Notes: generated from the letters alone by a model not told the origin. 38,522 nt of DNA from Bacteroidales bacterium (GCA_024762655.1 JANTHB010000030.1:1-38522); one strand, 5' to 3'. Positions 25,868 through 34,813 are shown, counted from the stretch's first letter. Numbers and translations: made by a program.

Positions 25868-25905
25868 AAAGCTTTTCACAGATGCACCTGTCTGTGAAAA
25901 GCTTT
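25868..25905 (-). terminator. Rho-independent terminator after trpB2
   Basis: A perfect 15-bp stem (AAAGCTTTTCACAGA at 25868-25882 with its complement at 25891-25905), an 8-nt loop, and a run of ten T on the minus strand. It lies 20 bp after the trpB2 stop codon and separates that gene from the butyrate-kinase-like gene. Confidence 0.93.
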
Positions 25906-25924
25906 ACAAATACCGCTTTTTTAG

Positions 25925-27304
25925 CTATGGTTGAGGGGGTGTAGGAAACTGCATAATATCCTCGGTGTATTTTTTTAGTTCTTCTTCGCTAAGGGCATAA
26001 TCATGCAGGCGTCCATGGATAAAGTTATCGTATCCTACCAAGTCCATCAGGCCATGTCCGCTGAAATTAAAGACGATAACTTTTTCCTTGCCTTCTTCTT
26101 TTGCTTTCTTCGCTTCCCTGACAGCTGCAGCAATGGCGTGACTGGTTTCCGGAGCGGGAATAATTCCTTCCGTTCTGGCAAACAGCATGGCCGCTTCGTA
26201 GCATTCCAGTTGATGCAGGGCGATGGGGCTGGCCAGCCCCAGGTTAACGGCATGGCTTATCAAGGGAGATACGCCATGGTAGCGAAGCCCGCCGGCATGT
26301 ATGGGAGGCGGGATAAAACCATGTCCCAGGGTATGCATAGCCAGCAGAGGGGTCAGCCCGGCATTATCTCCATAATCGTAATGATAGGGTGCCCGGGTAA
26401 GGGTCGGACAGGAGGCGGGTTCAACAGGGATGATGTCTATGTCTTCTCCGTTGATCTTATCCAGCATAAAAGGAAAAGCCAGGCCTGCGAAATTGCTGCC
26501 TCCGCCGACACAACCGATGACGGTATCCACTTTCTTTTCATTGGCTATTTTAAGTTGTTTTTTGGTTTCCAGTCCAATGATGGTCTGATGCAGGAGGACA
26601 TGGTTCAAAACACTACCGAGTGAATATTTGGTCTGCCCCGATTTATCAGCTACGGCTTCTTCGACGGCTTCACTGATGGCGATACCCAGGCTTCCCGGGG
26701 TATCCGGGTCTTTTTCCAGCACGGCTCTTCCGGCAGCTGTTTCGTTGCTGGGACTGGCCACACAGTTGGCACCCCAGGTCTGCATCATCATCTTCCGGAA
26801 AGGTTTCTGGTCAAAACTGATACGTACCATAAAAACTTTTGCTTCAAGGCCCACCAGTGAGCAGGCAAAAGCCAGGGCACTCCCCCACTGACCTGCCCCG
26901 GTTTCAGTAGTCAGTTTCTTTACTCCGGCTTGCTTATTATACCAGGCTTGTGCTACAGCCGTATTAGGTTTGTGACTGCCGGCCGGAGAGACACTCTCAT
27001 TTTTGAAATAAATACGTGCCGGAGTCCCCAAGGCTTTCTCAAGCGCTCTGGCCCTATGCAAGGGTGCAGGCCTCCAACGTACCAGCATCTCCAGAATCCC
27101 TTCGGGAATGTCTATCCAGCGTTGCGTGGAAACTTCCTGTTCGATCAGATTCATCGGAAAAATAGCACTCAGCATCTCCGGTCCGACAGGTTTACCATCC
27201 GGGCCCAGTGGCGGAGGCGGGGGTTTGGGCAGGTCGGCTGCCAGGTTATACCACTGCCTCGGCATCTCTTTTTCGTCCAAAAAAATCTTTACTCTTTTTG
27301 CCAT
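25925..27304 (-). CDS. trpB: TrpB2-type tryptophan synthase beta chain
   Basis: A pyridoxal-phosphate enzyme of the TrpB2 branch, about 459 residues from the chosen start. It condenses indole or an indole source with serine to give tryptophan. The TrpB2-specific N-terminal region is seen in [20 protein letters not shown] and [18 protein letters not shown]. The cofactor lysine is about residue 112 in [11 protein letters not shown]. The phosphate-binding glycine loop is [14 protein letters not shown], and the C-terminal [11 protein letters not shown] is typical. The ATG at 27304 (MAKRVK) or the one codon earlier at 27307 is preferred over 27346, because the latter lies inside the attenuator hairpin. 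There is no trpA or other trp gene here, so it may serve indole salvage. Expression appears to be controlled by a tryptophan-codon leader directly upstream. A strong terminator follows. Confidence 0.92.
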   Translation of the reverse strand: MAKRVKIFLDEKEMPRQWYNLAADLPKPPPPPLGPDGKPVGPEMLSAIFPMNLIEQEVSTQRWIDIPEGILEMLVRWRPAPLHRARALEKALGTPARIYFKNESVSPAGSHKPNTAVAQAWYNKQAGVKKLTTETGAGQWGSALAFACSLVGLEAKVFMVRISFDQKPFRKMMMQTWGANCVASPSNETAAGRAVLEKDPDTPGSLGIAISEAVEEAVADKSGQTKYSLGSVLNHVLLHQTIIGLETKKQLKIANEKKVDTVIGCVGGGSNFAGLAFPFMLDKINGEDIDIIPVEPASCPTLTRAPYHYDYGDNAGLTPLLAMHTLGHGFIPPPIHAGGLRYHGVSPLISHAVNLGLASPIALHQLECYEAAMLFARTEGIIPAPETSHAIAAAVREAKKAKEEGKEKVIVFNFSGHGLMDLVGYDNFIHGRLHDYALSEEELKKYTEDIMQFPTPPQP

Positions 27305-27341
27305 CATTTTAGTTTTTAGAAGTTGAAATTTTAAAAAAAGA

Positions 27342-27363
27342 GGCATGCTGTAACCAACATGCC
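27342..27363 (-). terminator. Attenuator terminator hairpin of the trp leader
   Basis: A 9-bp stem (one G-U pair) with a 4-nt loop, followed on the minus strand by TC and seven T. It lies between the leader peptide and the trpB2 start, 35 bp upstream of the ATG. Confidence 0.87.
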
Positions 27364-27392
27364 CCGGAATATTTTCATTTTATCCTTCCTGT

Positions 27393-27470
27393 TTACCTGA
27401 CATACGGGTTACAGCAACTGTGTTTCAGTTGCCAGCACCACCAATATGTCCGGTTCATTGTTTTCATCAT
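27393..27470 (-). CDS. trpB2 leader peptide (Trp-rich, 25 residues)
   Basis: A short open frame with start complementary to 27468-27470 (alternatives at 27467 and 27458) and stop TAA at 27393-27395. It begins MMKTMNRTYWWCWQLKH and ends NPYVR. Three of its 25 residues are tryptophan, as WWCW, coded at 27432-27443; random occurrence of such a cluster in so short a frame placed exactly ahead of a trp gene is unlikely. It is a sensing device and not expected to act as a protein. An in-frame stop precedes the first ATG. The promoter is uncertain: a TATATTTT box at 27481-27488 would leave almost no untranslated leader. Confidence 0.82.
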   Translation of the reverse strand: MMKTMNRTYWWCWQLKHSCCNPYVR

Positions 27471-27528
27471 TCAGGTTGCTAAAATATAAAATTTCTTAAT
27501 TACAAAAAATTTATACGAAAAAAAAGAA

Positions 27529-27550
27529 CCTGATTTTTTCCAAAATCAGG
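27529..27550 (-). terminator. Minus-strand terminator hairpin antisense to the sensor kinase leader
   Basis: CCTGATTTT at 27529-27537 pairs perfectly with AAAATCAGG at 27542-27550, followed on the minus strand by TTCTTTTTTTTT. On the plus strand no T run follows. It therefore ends a minus-strand transcript arriving from above 27550, although the DNA there codes on the plus strand. Confidence 0.75.
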
Positions 27551-27612
27551 CAAATGGACGCTCAATCTTGTTTGGGAGAAAGTACCAAAAGTACCATGAG
27601 CTGTTTTTTTCT

Positions 27613-27620
27613 TATCTTTG
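27613..27620 (+). promoter_or_regulatory. -7 promoter box for the hybrid sensor kinase
   Basis: TATCTTTG matches TAnnTTTG exactly. Transcription would begin near 27626, about 50 nt before the ATG at 27677 and after the longer frame's start at 27554, supporting the shorter protein. Confidence 0.5.
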
Positions 27621-27676
27621 CTTATCCATTAAAAGTTTTAGTGGACTTTTTTCACACAGAATCCATACCCCGCCCC

Positions 27677-30600
27677 ATGCATACAAAAGTCATTAAGGTG
27701 CTATTTCTGGAAAACCGTGTTCCCGATGTGCAACGGATAATATCGGAGCTGGAAAAAGAAAATTATGCGGTTGAGGAAAAGATTGTGAAAACCGAACAGG
27801 ATTTTATCCGGGCGCTGGAAAGCTTTCATCCGGACCTTGTTATCTGTAGCAATGATCTGCCCGGGTATGACGGGATCTCGGCTATCAAGTATGTTGTAAA
27901 AAAATATGATAATTTACCGGTTATCATGGTAACGGGATACATGGAGGAAGAGCGGGCTGTTGAGGCAATGAAAAACGGTGCCTGGGACTATGTTTTGGAG
28001 AAACACCTCTCCCGTCTTGGTCCTTCCGTCAACAGAGCACTTCAGACCAGGGATGAGAGGAAGCTAAAGGCTCGTGCACTAAAACAACTGAAAGAAAGTG
28101 AGATGCAGTACCGGTCCCTGTATGAACATGCAGGTACCGGTTTGTTTCAGTCCACCCTTGACGGAACCCGTTTCACGGCCTTCAATCAGACTTTTGCGAG
28201 AATACTGGGATACCCCAAAGAGCAGTTGCTCAACATGCGGCCGGCCGATATGTGGTATAGACCGGAAGAAAGGGAGTTTTTCACCCAGAAGATCCGGGAA
28301 AGCAATGAAGTTTCGGGGTATAAAGCTCGTCTGAAACATGCCTCCGGCCAGAATATTTACGTGCTTATTTCGGCTCGGTATTTTTCGCAGGACGGATGGA
28401 TCGAAGGTTCGATCATAGACATTACACAAGCACAGCGTGACGAGCTATTGCGAGATATCATTTACAGTATATCGGAAGCTGCTACCACCAAAGGCTCTCT
28501 GAATGAATTGTTGGTTACCATCAATTTCGAACTGAATCGTCTGATAAAAAGTAAAAACCTGCTGATAGGCATAGTAAATAATGTAACCGGAATACTGGAA
28601 TTACCATACATGCGTGATACGCAAAAGACCGTACGAAAATTTCCTCTGGAACTTTCCATCTCCAGGCTAGTCATAGACTCCGGTCAGGCCATGTTTCTGA
28701 AAAAAGACCAATTGAACCGTTTAAAAAATGAAGGAACAATAAAACCAATACGGAAACTCCCTGAAGTATGGCTTGGAGCTCCGCTTACCGTAGGAAGGAA
28801 TGTTTTCGGGATACTGGCACTTCAGGATTATGAAAATCCGGATGCTTTTTCCGAAGAAGATCTGCGGCTGTTGAATTATGTAGCCAGGCAAGCGTCCATG
28901 GCTATACACAAGAAAAAATATGAAGAAGATAACCGCCGGCTGAGAATGGGTGTGGAACAAAGCCCCATTTCTATTGTTTTTACCGATCCGGAGGCAAATA
29001 TTGTGTATGTCAATCCTTTTTTTGAAAAACTTACCGGATATTCCCTGCATGAGGTGAGAGGGAAAAATCCCCGGGTACTCAAGTCTGGGCAAACGCCCGG
29101 AAGCACATACAAGGAACTCTGGGATAAGGTAACACAGGGAGAAGTTTGGAAGGGAGAATTTCTGAACCGTAAAAAAAACGGAGAATTGTACTGGGAATCT
29201 GCCGTAATCAGTCCGGTATATGATGAACACGGCACATTGATAAACTATATTGGCCTGAAGGAAGACATTACCCAGAAGAAGCAGGTTGAAGAAGCGTTAC
29301 AGGAAAGCGAAGAGCGGTTTAAGACCTTGACAGAACAGGCCAATGACGGCATTATTATGCTGGATCCGGAACTGCGCATTGTTTTCTGGAACAAGGCTTT
29401 TGAGAAACTGGTCGGTTATTCAGGAGAAGAACTGGAAAACAAACCGTTACCGGACATTGCCCGGTATGAAGACCATAGTGCTATCACAATGTCTGCAGAA
29501 AAGAAAAAAAGATTCAAAGAATCCGGGCAGGCCAACTCGATAGGAAAAACCTTGCAGTTACAACTCAGAACCAGGGATGGAATATGGATTGATACGGAAA
29601 CCTCTCTGGCATCCCTGAAACTGCATAATCGATGGTATGCCGTTTCCATCATCCGGGACATTACCCTGCGCAAGAAGTATGAAAATGAGCTTGAGGAAGC
29701 GCGGAGAAAAGCGGAAGAATCCGACCGGCTTAAAAACACTTTCCTGACCAATATTTCCCATGAGTTGAGAACGCCTCTCAATGCCATCATCGGGTTTTCA
29801 GAGATTATTGAACATTCTTTCATGAACCCTGAAGTGTATGAGCATGCCAATAACATTCATCATAGCGGTATTCAGCTTTTGCGCATTATTGAAGATATTC
29901 TGAACCTTTCCCTGATCGAAAGCGGCAGCCTGAGTCTTGTCAACAAAGAGTTTCCGGTGAGTGAGCTGGAAAAGGATATCATGGATCATTTCGACATGAG
30001 CAATAAAAAGTATAAGAAGGAAGATGTTGAGTTTGTTCTGCATTTTCAGGAAGAGCTCAAACAAAAAAAAATGATATCCGACCGGCATTATCTTAATTAT
30101 CTTACCAATATATTAATAGACAATGCCGTGAAATTTACCCAGAAAGGCAGCATAAAGGTATCCCTTGAGATGGAAGATGAGAACCTGGTTATTAAAGTAA
30201 AGGACACGGGCATTGGCATTGCCCGGGAGAAAAAAGATGTTATCTTTGACAAATTCAGACAGATAGAGGAAACACTGACCCGCAGATACGGAGGTACCGG
30301 TGTCGGGCTGACCATTGTAAAGAATTTTGTTGACCTTATGGGGGGTAAGATTTCTGTAAATTCAAAGAAGGGAAAAGGTTCTGAATTTATTATGAAGATT
30401 CCCGGTTTACTAAAAGAAAAAGCCATTTTGACCCAAAAGAAAAAAAGTCAATTTCAGCCAGAACTTCTTAACGGAGTGAAGATTCTTGTTGCCGAAGATG
30501 AGGAGCTGAACTATTTGTTGTTAAAGGGTTTATTATCCAGGTATGGAGCCCAACTGATTCGTGCCGGAAATGGCCAGGAAGCCATAGATCTGTACCAACA

Positions 30601-30835
30601 ACACAGAGATACCCGGCTGATTCTTATGGATATCCGTATGCCAGTCATGAACGGGCTTGAAGCCACGGAGAAATTAAAGCAAATTCGTTCTGATCTACCG
30701 GTGATTGCCATAACTGCCTACAGCATGCAGGAAGATAAAACGAGAGCTCTGCAAGCTGGTTGTGACGAATTTCTTACCAAGCCTGTTGACAAGGACAAAC
30801 TAAATGAAGCTATCGGGAAGTTTTTGTCCGACTGA
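27677..30835 (+). CDS. Hybrid sensor histidine kinase (REC-PAS-GAF-PAS-PAS-HisKA-HATPase-REC)
   Basis: A 1052-residue cytoplasmic signalling kinase without membrane segments. Order: N-terminal receiver-like domain (about 4-125); PAS (about 148-260, YRSLYEHAGTGLFQSTLDG); GAF (about 280-420); PAS (about 430-545, NPFFEKLTGYSLHEVRGKNP); PAS (about 555-670, WNKAFEKLVGYSGEEL); coiled linker; HisKA with His695 in NISHELRTPLNAIIG; ATP-binding motifs DNAVKFT, DTGIGI and GGTGVGL; C-terminal receiver with Asp985 in LILMDIRMPVMNG and the conserved Lys in LTKPVD. In the first receiver the acceptor position is Ser58 (VICSNDLPGYDG), so that domain probably cannot be phosphorylated. The start at 27677 is chosen over 27554 because the added 41 residues lack domain content and the promoter box lies between. 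The input signal is unknown. Confidence 0.93.
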   Translation: MHTKVIKVLFLENRVPDVQRIISELEKENYAVEEKIVKTEQDFIRALESFHPDLVICSNDLPGYDGISAIKYVVKKYDNLPVIMVTGYMEEERAVEAMKNGAWDYVLEKHLSRLGPSVNRALQTRDERKLKARALKQLKESEMQYRSLYEHAGTGLFQSTLDGTRFTAFNQTFARILGYPKEQLLNMRPADMWYRPEEREFFTQKIRESNEVSGYKARLKHASGQNIYVLISARYFSQDGWIEGSIIDITQAQRDELLRDIIYSISEAATTKGSLNELLVTINFELNRLIKSKNLLIGIVNNVTGILELPYMRDTQKTVRKFPLELSISRLVIDSGQAMFLKKDQLNRLKNEGTIKPIRKLPEVWLGAPLTVGRNVFGILALQDYENPDAFSEEDLRLLNYVARQASMAIHKKKYEEDNRRLRMGVEQSPISIVFTDPEANIVYVNPFFEKLTGYSLHEVRGKNPRVLKSGQTPGSTYKELWDKVTQGEVWKGEFLNRKKNGELYWESAVISPVYDEHGTLINYIGLKEDITQKKQVEEALQESEERFKTLTEQANDGIIMLDPELRIVFWNKAFEKLVGYSGEELENKPLPDIARYEDHSAITMSAEKKKRFKESGQANSIGKTLQLQLRTRDGIWIDTETSLASLKLHNRWYAVSIIRDITLRKKYENELEEARRKAEESDRLKNTFLTNISHELRTPLNAIIGFSEIIEHSFMNPEVYEHANNIHHSGIQLLRIIEDILNLSLIESGSLSLVNKEFPVSELEKDIMDHFDMSNKKYKKEDVEFVLHFQEELKQKKMISDRHYLNYLTNILIDNAVKFTQKGSIKVSLEMEDENLVIKVKDTGIGIAREKKDVIFDKFRQIEETLTRRYGGTGVGLTIVKNFVDLMGGKISVNSKKGKGSEFIMKIPGLLKEKAILTQKKKSQFQPELLNGVKILVAEDEELNYLLLKGLLSRYGAQLIRAGNGQEAIDLYQQHRDTRLILMDIRMPVMNGLEATEKLKQIRSDLPVIAITAYSMQEDKTRALQAGCDEFLTKPVDKDKLNEAIGKFLSD

Positions 30836-30861
30836 CAAAACCCGCATAATTCCTGCACTTC

Positions 30862-31314
30862 TCAGAATACGTCCAGGATTTTAAACTTCTGACCGTTAAA
30901 CTCGTAGATATCCCCTTTTTTCAGGCCCTGCATAACATTAAAAAGCGGGACCTTAGGAGAAATGGCATAATAGGTTTCACCACAGCAGGAAAATTTTCCC
31001 AGCCCTATGGACACAAACATTTTCTGTTTGTCTGTGATCACCACAGAACCCACATCTACATAATTACGGGATTTGAGGTCAGATAGTTTCTCCAGGGTCT
31101 GCTTATCCTGCAAAGCTTTTTCATATTGTGCGGCCAGCAGGTCTCTTTTGCTCAACAATTGGGTACGGTACGGATCATAAAGGTCCCTGGTCTGGTCATC
31201 TTCGTTGGCGCTTTCCTGTATATCAAGGATGGCCTGTCGGGCTGTCTGGATAACATTTTCCTGTCTTTCAAGACAAACCTTTATCATTTCTTTTTTCAGT
31301 TTAGCTTTATCCAT
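30862..31314 (-). CDS. GreA/GreB-like transcription elongation factor
   Basis: A 150-residue protein of the Bacteroidota Gre-like family, often mislabelled in databases as 3-oxoacyl-ACP synthase. The N-terminal 80 residues form a helical hairpin (CLERQENVIQTARQAILDI, then LLAAQYEKALQDKQTLEKL). The C-terminal FKBP-like domain contains VDVGSVVITDKQKMFVSIGL, GETYYAISPKVPL and KKGDIYEFNGQKFKILDV. Gre factors enter the RNA polymerase secondary channel and stimulate cleavage of backtracked RNA; the acidic tip expected between the helices is represented by ANEDDQTRD. It is a single gene converging on the sensor kinase with a 26-bp gap and no visible terminator between them. Confidence 0.85.
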   Translation of the reverse strand: MDKAKLKKEMIKVCLERQENVIQTARQAILDIQESANEDDQTRDLYDPYRTQLLSKRDLLAAQYEKALQDKQTLEKLSDLKSRNYVDVGSVVITDKQKMFVSIGLGKFSCCGETYYAISPKVPLFNVMQGLKKGDIYEFNGQKFKILDVF

Positions 31315-31408
31315 TTCCTTAGTTGTTAAAAAACAAAATCCCCTTGTTTCCTGTTCTTAAACCTTAAAATAAAATACTTCGGAAATTTATCCTTTCTGAA
31401 ATAAATAA

Positions 31409-31437
31409 TTTCCGGATAGATTCACTCCGTCCGGAAA
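31409..31437. repeat. Hairpin in the gap before the threonine aldolase
   Basis: TTTCCGGA at 31409-31416 pairs with TCCGGAAA at 31430-31437 around a 13-nt loop. It lies about 125 bp upstream of the aldolase ATG in a divergent gap. Role unknown; it could be a regulator site or an RNA hairpin. Confidence 0.4.
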
Positions 31438-31561
31438 ATATGATTATTTTTCCAACTGCTTATAAAAATAAAAAAAAATAATGAAACAACCTCATTTAAG
31501 AGTAAATTTATTCCAAATATTTCTTTTATGTATTTTAACAATAATTTGAAAGACATTTGCT

Positions 31562-32593
31562 ATGAAAAGAATAAGAGGCTTTGCCAGTGATAATAATGCG
31601 CCTGTTCATCCGGACATATTCAGGGCGATGGAACAGGTAAACAAAGGTCATGTGGTAGGGTATGGTGATGATCCGTATACTGTCCGTGCCACTGAAAAGT
31701 TAAGCACCTTGTTCGGAGAAAATGCAGGTGTATATTTTGCTTTTACCGGAACAGCAACCAATGTTTTGGGATTAAGTACGGCCCTGCGGTCGTGGGAATC
31801 GGTCATCTGTGCCGAGACATCTCATATTCATGAAGATGAATGCGGAGCACCCGAAAAATTTACCGGAGGAAAACTGATTCCTGTGGAGCCTGTCCACGGA
31901 AAACTGACACCCGAAAGAATTTCGGAACATTTATATGGTTTTGGGTTTGAACATCATTCTCAGCCCCGTATTATATCATTTGCCCAGGCAACAGAAACAG
32001 GAACGGTTTATACCCTTGATGAGATCCGGGAGATTACCGGTCTGGCTCATAAACATGGAATGGTGGTACATATGGACGGCGCACGTATTGCCAATGCGGC
32101 AGCGTACCTAAATTGTACGTTCCGGGAAATGGTAACCGATACCGGAGTGGATATTCTTTCTTTCGGGGGGACGAAGAACGGCATGATGTATGGAGAAGCT
32201 GTGGTAATCCTCAATCCTGATCTGGATAAGAATTTCAAATATATCAGAAAGCAGGGCATGCAACTGGCTTCCAAAATGAGGTATATTGCAGCACAATTTG
32301 AAGCTTACCTGGAGAATGACCTCTGGCTTAAGAATGCACGGCATGCAAACAGAATGGCTCAGTTATTGGCAAAAGAAACCAGTATCATACCTGGGGTCAC
32401 CCTGGTTGAGGAAGTACAGGCAAACGGTCTTTTTGTCAAAATTCCGGAGAAAATCATCAAACCTTTGCAGGAGGAGTTTTTCTTTTACGTGATGGAAGGG
32501 AGAAATCCGTTGGTGCGCTGGATGACGTCCTGGGATACGACAGAAAAAGACATCCATGATTTTTCTTCTCTGATCAAAGAAATGCTGACCTAA
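31562..32593 (+). CDS. ltaE: Low-specificity threonine aldolase
   Basis: A 343-residue pyridoxal-phosphate enzyme that splits threonine (and often allo-threonine) into glycine and acetaldehyde. Family features: FASDNNAPVHPDIFRAM at the start, GHVVGYGDDPYTVRATEKL, the cofactor-stacking region VYFAFTGTATNVLGL, HMDGARIANAAAYL with the Asp that contacts the pyridine nitrogen, and the Schiff-base lysine K205 in SFGGTKNGMMYGEA. The length is typical. It is monocistronic: a divergent gap precedes it and a bidirectional terminator follows. Stereospecificity cannot be determined by eye, so the ltaE symbol denotes the family only. Confidence 0.9.
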   Translation: MKRIRGFASDNNAPVHPDIFRAMEQVNKGHVVGYGDDPYTVRATEKLSTLFGENAGVYFAFTGTATNVLGLSTALRSWESVICAETSHIHEDECGAPEKFTGGKLIPVEPVHGKLTPERISEHLYGFGFEHHSQPRIISFAQATETGTVYTLDEIREITGLAHKHGMVVHMDGARIANAAAYLNCTFREMVTDTGVDILSFGGTKNGMMYGEAVVILNPDLDKNFKYIRKQGMQLASKMRYIAAQFEAYLENDLWLKNARHANRMAQLLAKETSIIPGVTLVEEVQANGLFVKIPEKIIKPLQEEFFFYVMEGRNPLVRWMTSWDTTEKDIHDFSSLIKEMLT

Positions 32594-32786
32594 AGGAATG
32601 ATCGGCATATGTGATTGTTAAATATCAGGGTAGTTCCCGAATAAAGAAATTTACTAAACGAATCCTCCCCGTTGGATTCTATAGAATAAAAAAAATGAAA
32701 AAATCATAACTTTTTTCTGTTCCTTCCGTAATAGATAACAAACAGTTTTGAAAGTTAAGTTTTAGTTAAATAGTTAGTTTAGTTAG

Positions 32787-32813
32787 AAAAAGGTCAAGAT
32801 CGTTGACCTTTTT
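32787..32813. terminator. Bidirectional terminator between the threonine aldolase and LysM genes
   Basis: AAAAAGGTCAA at 32787-32797 pairs perfectly with TTGACCTTTTT at 32803-32813, loop GATCG, with T runs on both strands. It sits between two converging genes and can serve both. The 30 bp to its left are a run of TTAGTTA-like words (TTAGTTAAATAGTTAGTTTA). Confidence 0.88.
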
Positions 32814-32839
32814 TATTTTTAAATCCTCTGAACAAAAAA

Positions 32840-34813
32840 CTAACGGGGGATGTCTGCTTCCGGAAAAGGCTCCACCGAAATGGTATAATCGTTATTATAC
32901 CGGATTAACTGAAAAGATTGATTCATGAACCCACTGAACCATCCTGTTCTTCCGAACCGAAACTCCCTGATACTTACCGGAGCGTGATAAGTTGCAGCAC
33001 AGTCGGGAAAAGAATTTCCGTAACGGTACAGGGCTGTCAGAAACCAGGTGGTTATGTCGTAACCATCCCATGCGAAACTTAACGCGGAAGGATCGGCGTA
33101 ATATTTAGAACGGTATTTTTTAATAAACGACTTTTCTTTTCCTGCCGTAAAATCCACAAAATGCGGAGTGAACAGACGCAGGTTCAATCTGAAAAAATAA
33201 TCCAGTTCAATATTTTTGAAGTATCTCCAGGCAGAACAACCCACCAGATCGATGGGATAATCTTTATAAACGGTATTGAGTCTGGAGGACACCTCACTGA
33301 CAAAACCTTCCCGGTCGGAAAAAACCCAAACGAGATTTTCCCGGTCTTTATCCAGGGAAAGAAGGATGTTGTTCATGGTATCCGTCGGGGAGATGATACT
33401 GGGCACGATCACCTCCTTGATCCCTATGATTTCAGGGTGAGCATAATGCGAAATATCTTCCAGCAACTGTCCTTTGACCCATTCGTAGTTTTTTTGCACC
33501 ACCGTATCTTCAGCGTGTATGATTACGATATTTTTATCCAGGTTTTGTGCAAGATAACGGATGATCCGGAGCCACTCGGTTTTTTTTGAAGGTCTGCATT
33601 CAAACGTATAGGGATTAAAATGGAGGAACTCCTCTTTTCTGGACAATGGAGACACCACCGGAATCTGCCTGCTCCTTGCCCACTCTGCCACCAGCGACAG
33701 GTTGGAAGGATAAACAGGTCCGATAATCAAATCCATTTTGTCCAGGGCCCCGGACCTGAGCAAAGAATCAACCACCGAAGCATCCCTGTCGGTATCAAAC
33801 ACCGTAACCTCTGCATGGACCCCTCTTTTTCCCAGTGTATCCAGTCCCAGCATCACCCCCTCATAGAAAGAGAGAATATTCAACGTGGGAGGATAGATCC
33901 AGTCCCGTTCGCGACGGATCAATTTTCTGATTCTTTTTCCTGTGGACGGATCAATACGGCTTGAGTCAATATAGCTTCTTTCATTGTTTTTATCGAGGTA
34001 TAAAGGAAGCAATAGCGCGACATGCCATTCTGTTTCCGCCCCCAACAGCGGGATGGTATCGCAGGATATCGGTTGTTCAAAATACACGGGAGAGACCACC
34101 ATGGTATCCTGAACTTGTTCTTCCGGCTGTGAAGCAATGGATTCCTTTTCCGGTATTCGTATTTCCTGTCCCGGATGAATGGCTTCCTGCAGATTATCAT
34201 TGGCTTTCAAAAGGTCGTCCACCGTGACCTGATACTGTCTTGCAATGCTATACAGGGTCTCTCCCGTGAGGACACGGTGTGTTCTGAATTTTTCCTGTCT
34301 GGGCGTAAACTCAATATGTTCGGGAGCCACCCGGTTTCCAGGAATTTTGATTTCCATACCGATGGGAATATCATCGGGCTTGATGCCCGGGTTTGCTTTC
34401 AGGATATCTTCAACGGATACATTGTATTTTTTAGACAACGAATATAATGTTTCCCCTTCTCCGAAATTGTGATAAATATAGTGTCCCGTATCGTGTTGGT
34501 GGGTTACCGGTTGATTTCCAGTGTCAGATTCGGGAGCATAGGGTATTTTCAGGACCATCCCTTCCTGCAGCCCTGTAACGAGGATGGGATTCTCGCGGGA
34601 GATCACCTTTTGGGGAACATTATAAGCTTTACTGATAGAATAAAGGGTTTGTCCTTTTTTGACCACATGAATATAATATACTTTTCCTCCGATGATCACT
34701 TTTTCGGAAGACCTGTGAATGGGTTGTGGCACTTCCTGACCTGTTACCGTTAAAACGGTAATAAAAGAAACTATGAATAAAGAGAACAATCTGTATATCA
34801 GTTTCTTTGTCAA
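32840..34813 (-). CDS. Three LysM domains fused to a type 1 periplasmic-binding-protein domain
   Basis: A 657-residue exported protein. The start codon is TTG at 34811-34813: no ATG precedes the signal peptide (KKLIYRLFSLFIVSFITVLT), and an in-frame stop lies six codons upstream. Three LysM repeats follow at about 47-91, 110-155 and 178-220, each with a GQTLYSISKAYNV, GETLYSLSKKYNV or GETLYSIARQYQV start; LysM binds peptidoglycan. From about 260 onward the protein resembles ligand-binding domains of the Leu/Ile/Val-binding type (WHVALLLPLYLDK, MDLIIGPVYPSNLSLVAEWA, SFAWDGYDITTWFL). No transporter genes accompany it, so a wall-bound sensor, scaffold or amidase-activator-like role is more likely than import. 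A good promoter precedes it and a terminator follows. Confidence 0.88.
   Translation of the reverse strand: MTKKLIYRLFSLFIVSFITVLTVTGQEVPQPIHRSSEKVIIGGKVYYIHVVKKGQTLYSISKAYNVPQKVISRENPILVTGLQEGMVLKIPYAPESDTGNQPVTHQHDTGHYIYHNFGEGETLYSLSKKYNVSVEDILKANPGIKPDDIPIGMEIKIPGNRVAPEHIEFTPRQEKFRTHRVLTGETLYSIARQYQVTVDDLLKANDNLQEAIHPGQEIRIPEKESIASQPEEQVQDTMVVSPVYFEQPISCDTIPLLGAETEWHVALLLPLYLDKNNERSYIDSSRIDPSTGKRIRKLIRRERDWIYPPTLNILSFYEGVMLGLDTLGKRGVHAEVTVFDTDRDASVVDSLLRSGALDKMDLIIGPVYPSNLSLVAEWARSRQIPVVSPLSRKEEFLHFNPYTFECRPSKKTEWLRIIRYLAQNLDKNIVIIHAEDTVVQKNYEWVKGQLLEDISHYAHPEIIGIKEVIVPSIISPTDTMNNILLSLDKDRENLVWVFSDREGFVSEVSSRLNTVYKDYPIDLVGCSAWRYFKNIELDYFFRLNLRLFTPHFVDFTAGKEKSFIKKYRSKYYADPSALSFAWDGYDITTWFLTALYRYGNSFPDCAATYHAPVSIREFRFGRTGWFSGFMNQSFQLIRYNNDYTISVEPFPEADIPR

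Larger units (their letters stand above)
27333..27470 (-). promoter_or_regulatory. Tryptophan attenuator (leader RNA) controlling trpB2
   Basis: Read on the minus strand, this leader has all parts of a classical ribosome-mediated attenuator. (a) A 25-codon leader peptide with three Trp codons. (b) A pause-type hairpin: CAGTTGC complement at 27426-27432 with 27414-27420, 7 bp. (c) An antiterminator: GCTGTAACC (27407-27415) exactly complementary to GGTTACAGC (27347-27355), 9 bp. (d) A terminator: GGCATGTTG (27355-27363) with CAGCATGCC (27342-27350) and a TCTTTTTTT tail. The antiterminator strand overlaps the terminator stem and loop, so only one can form. A ribosome stalled on the Trp codons (27432-27443) would mask the first arm and favour the antiterminator. 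Pairings are seen directly; the mechanism is inferred from known trp attenuators. Confidence 0.85.
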
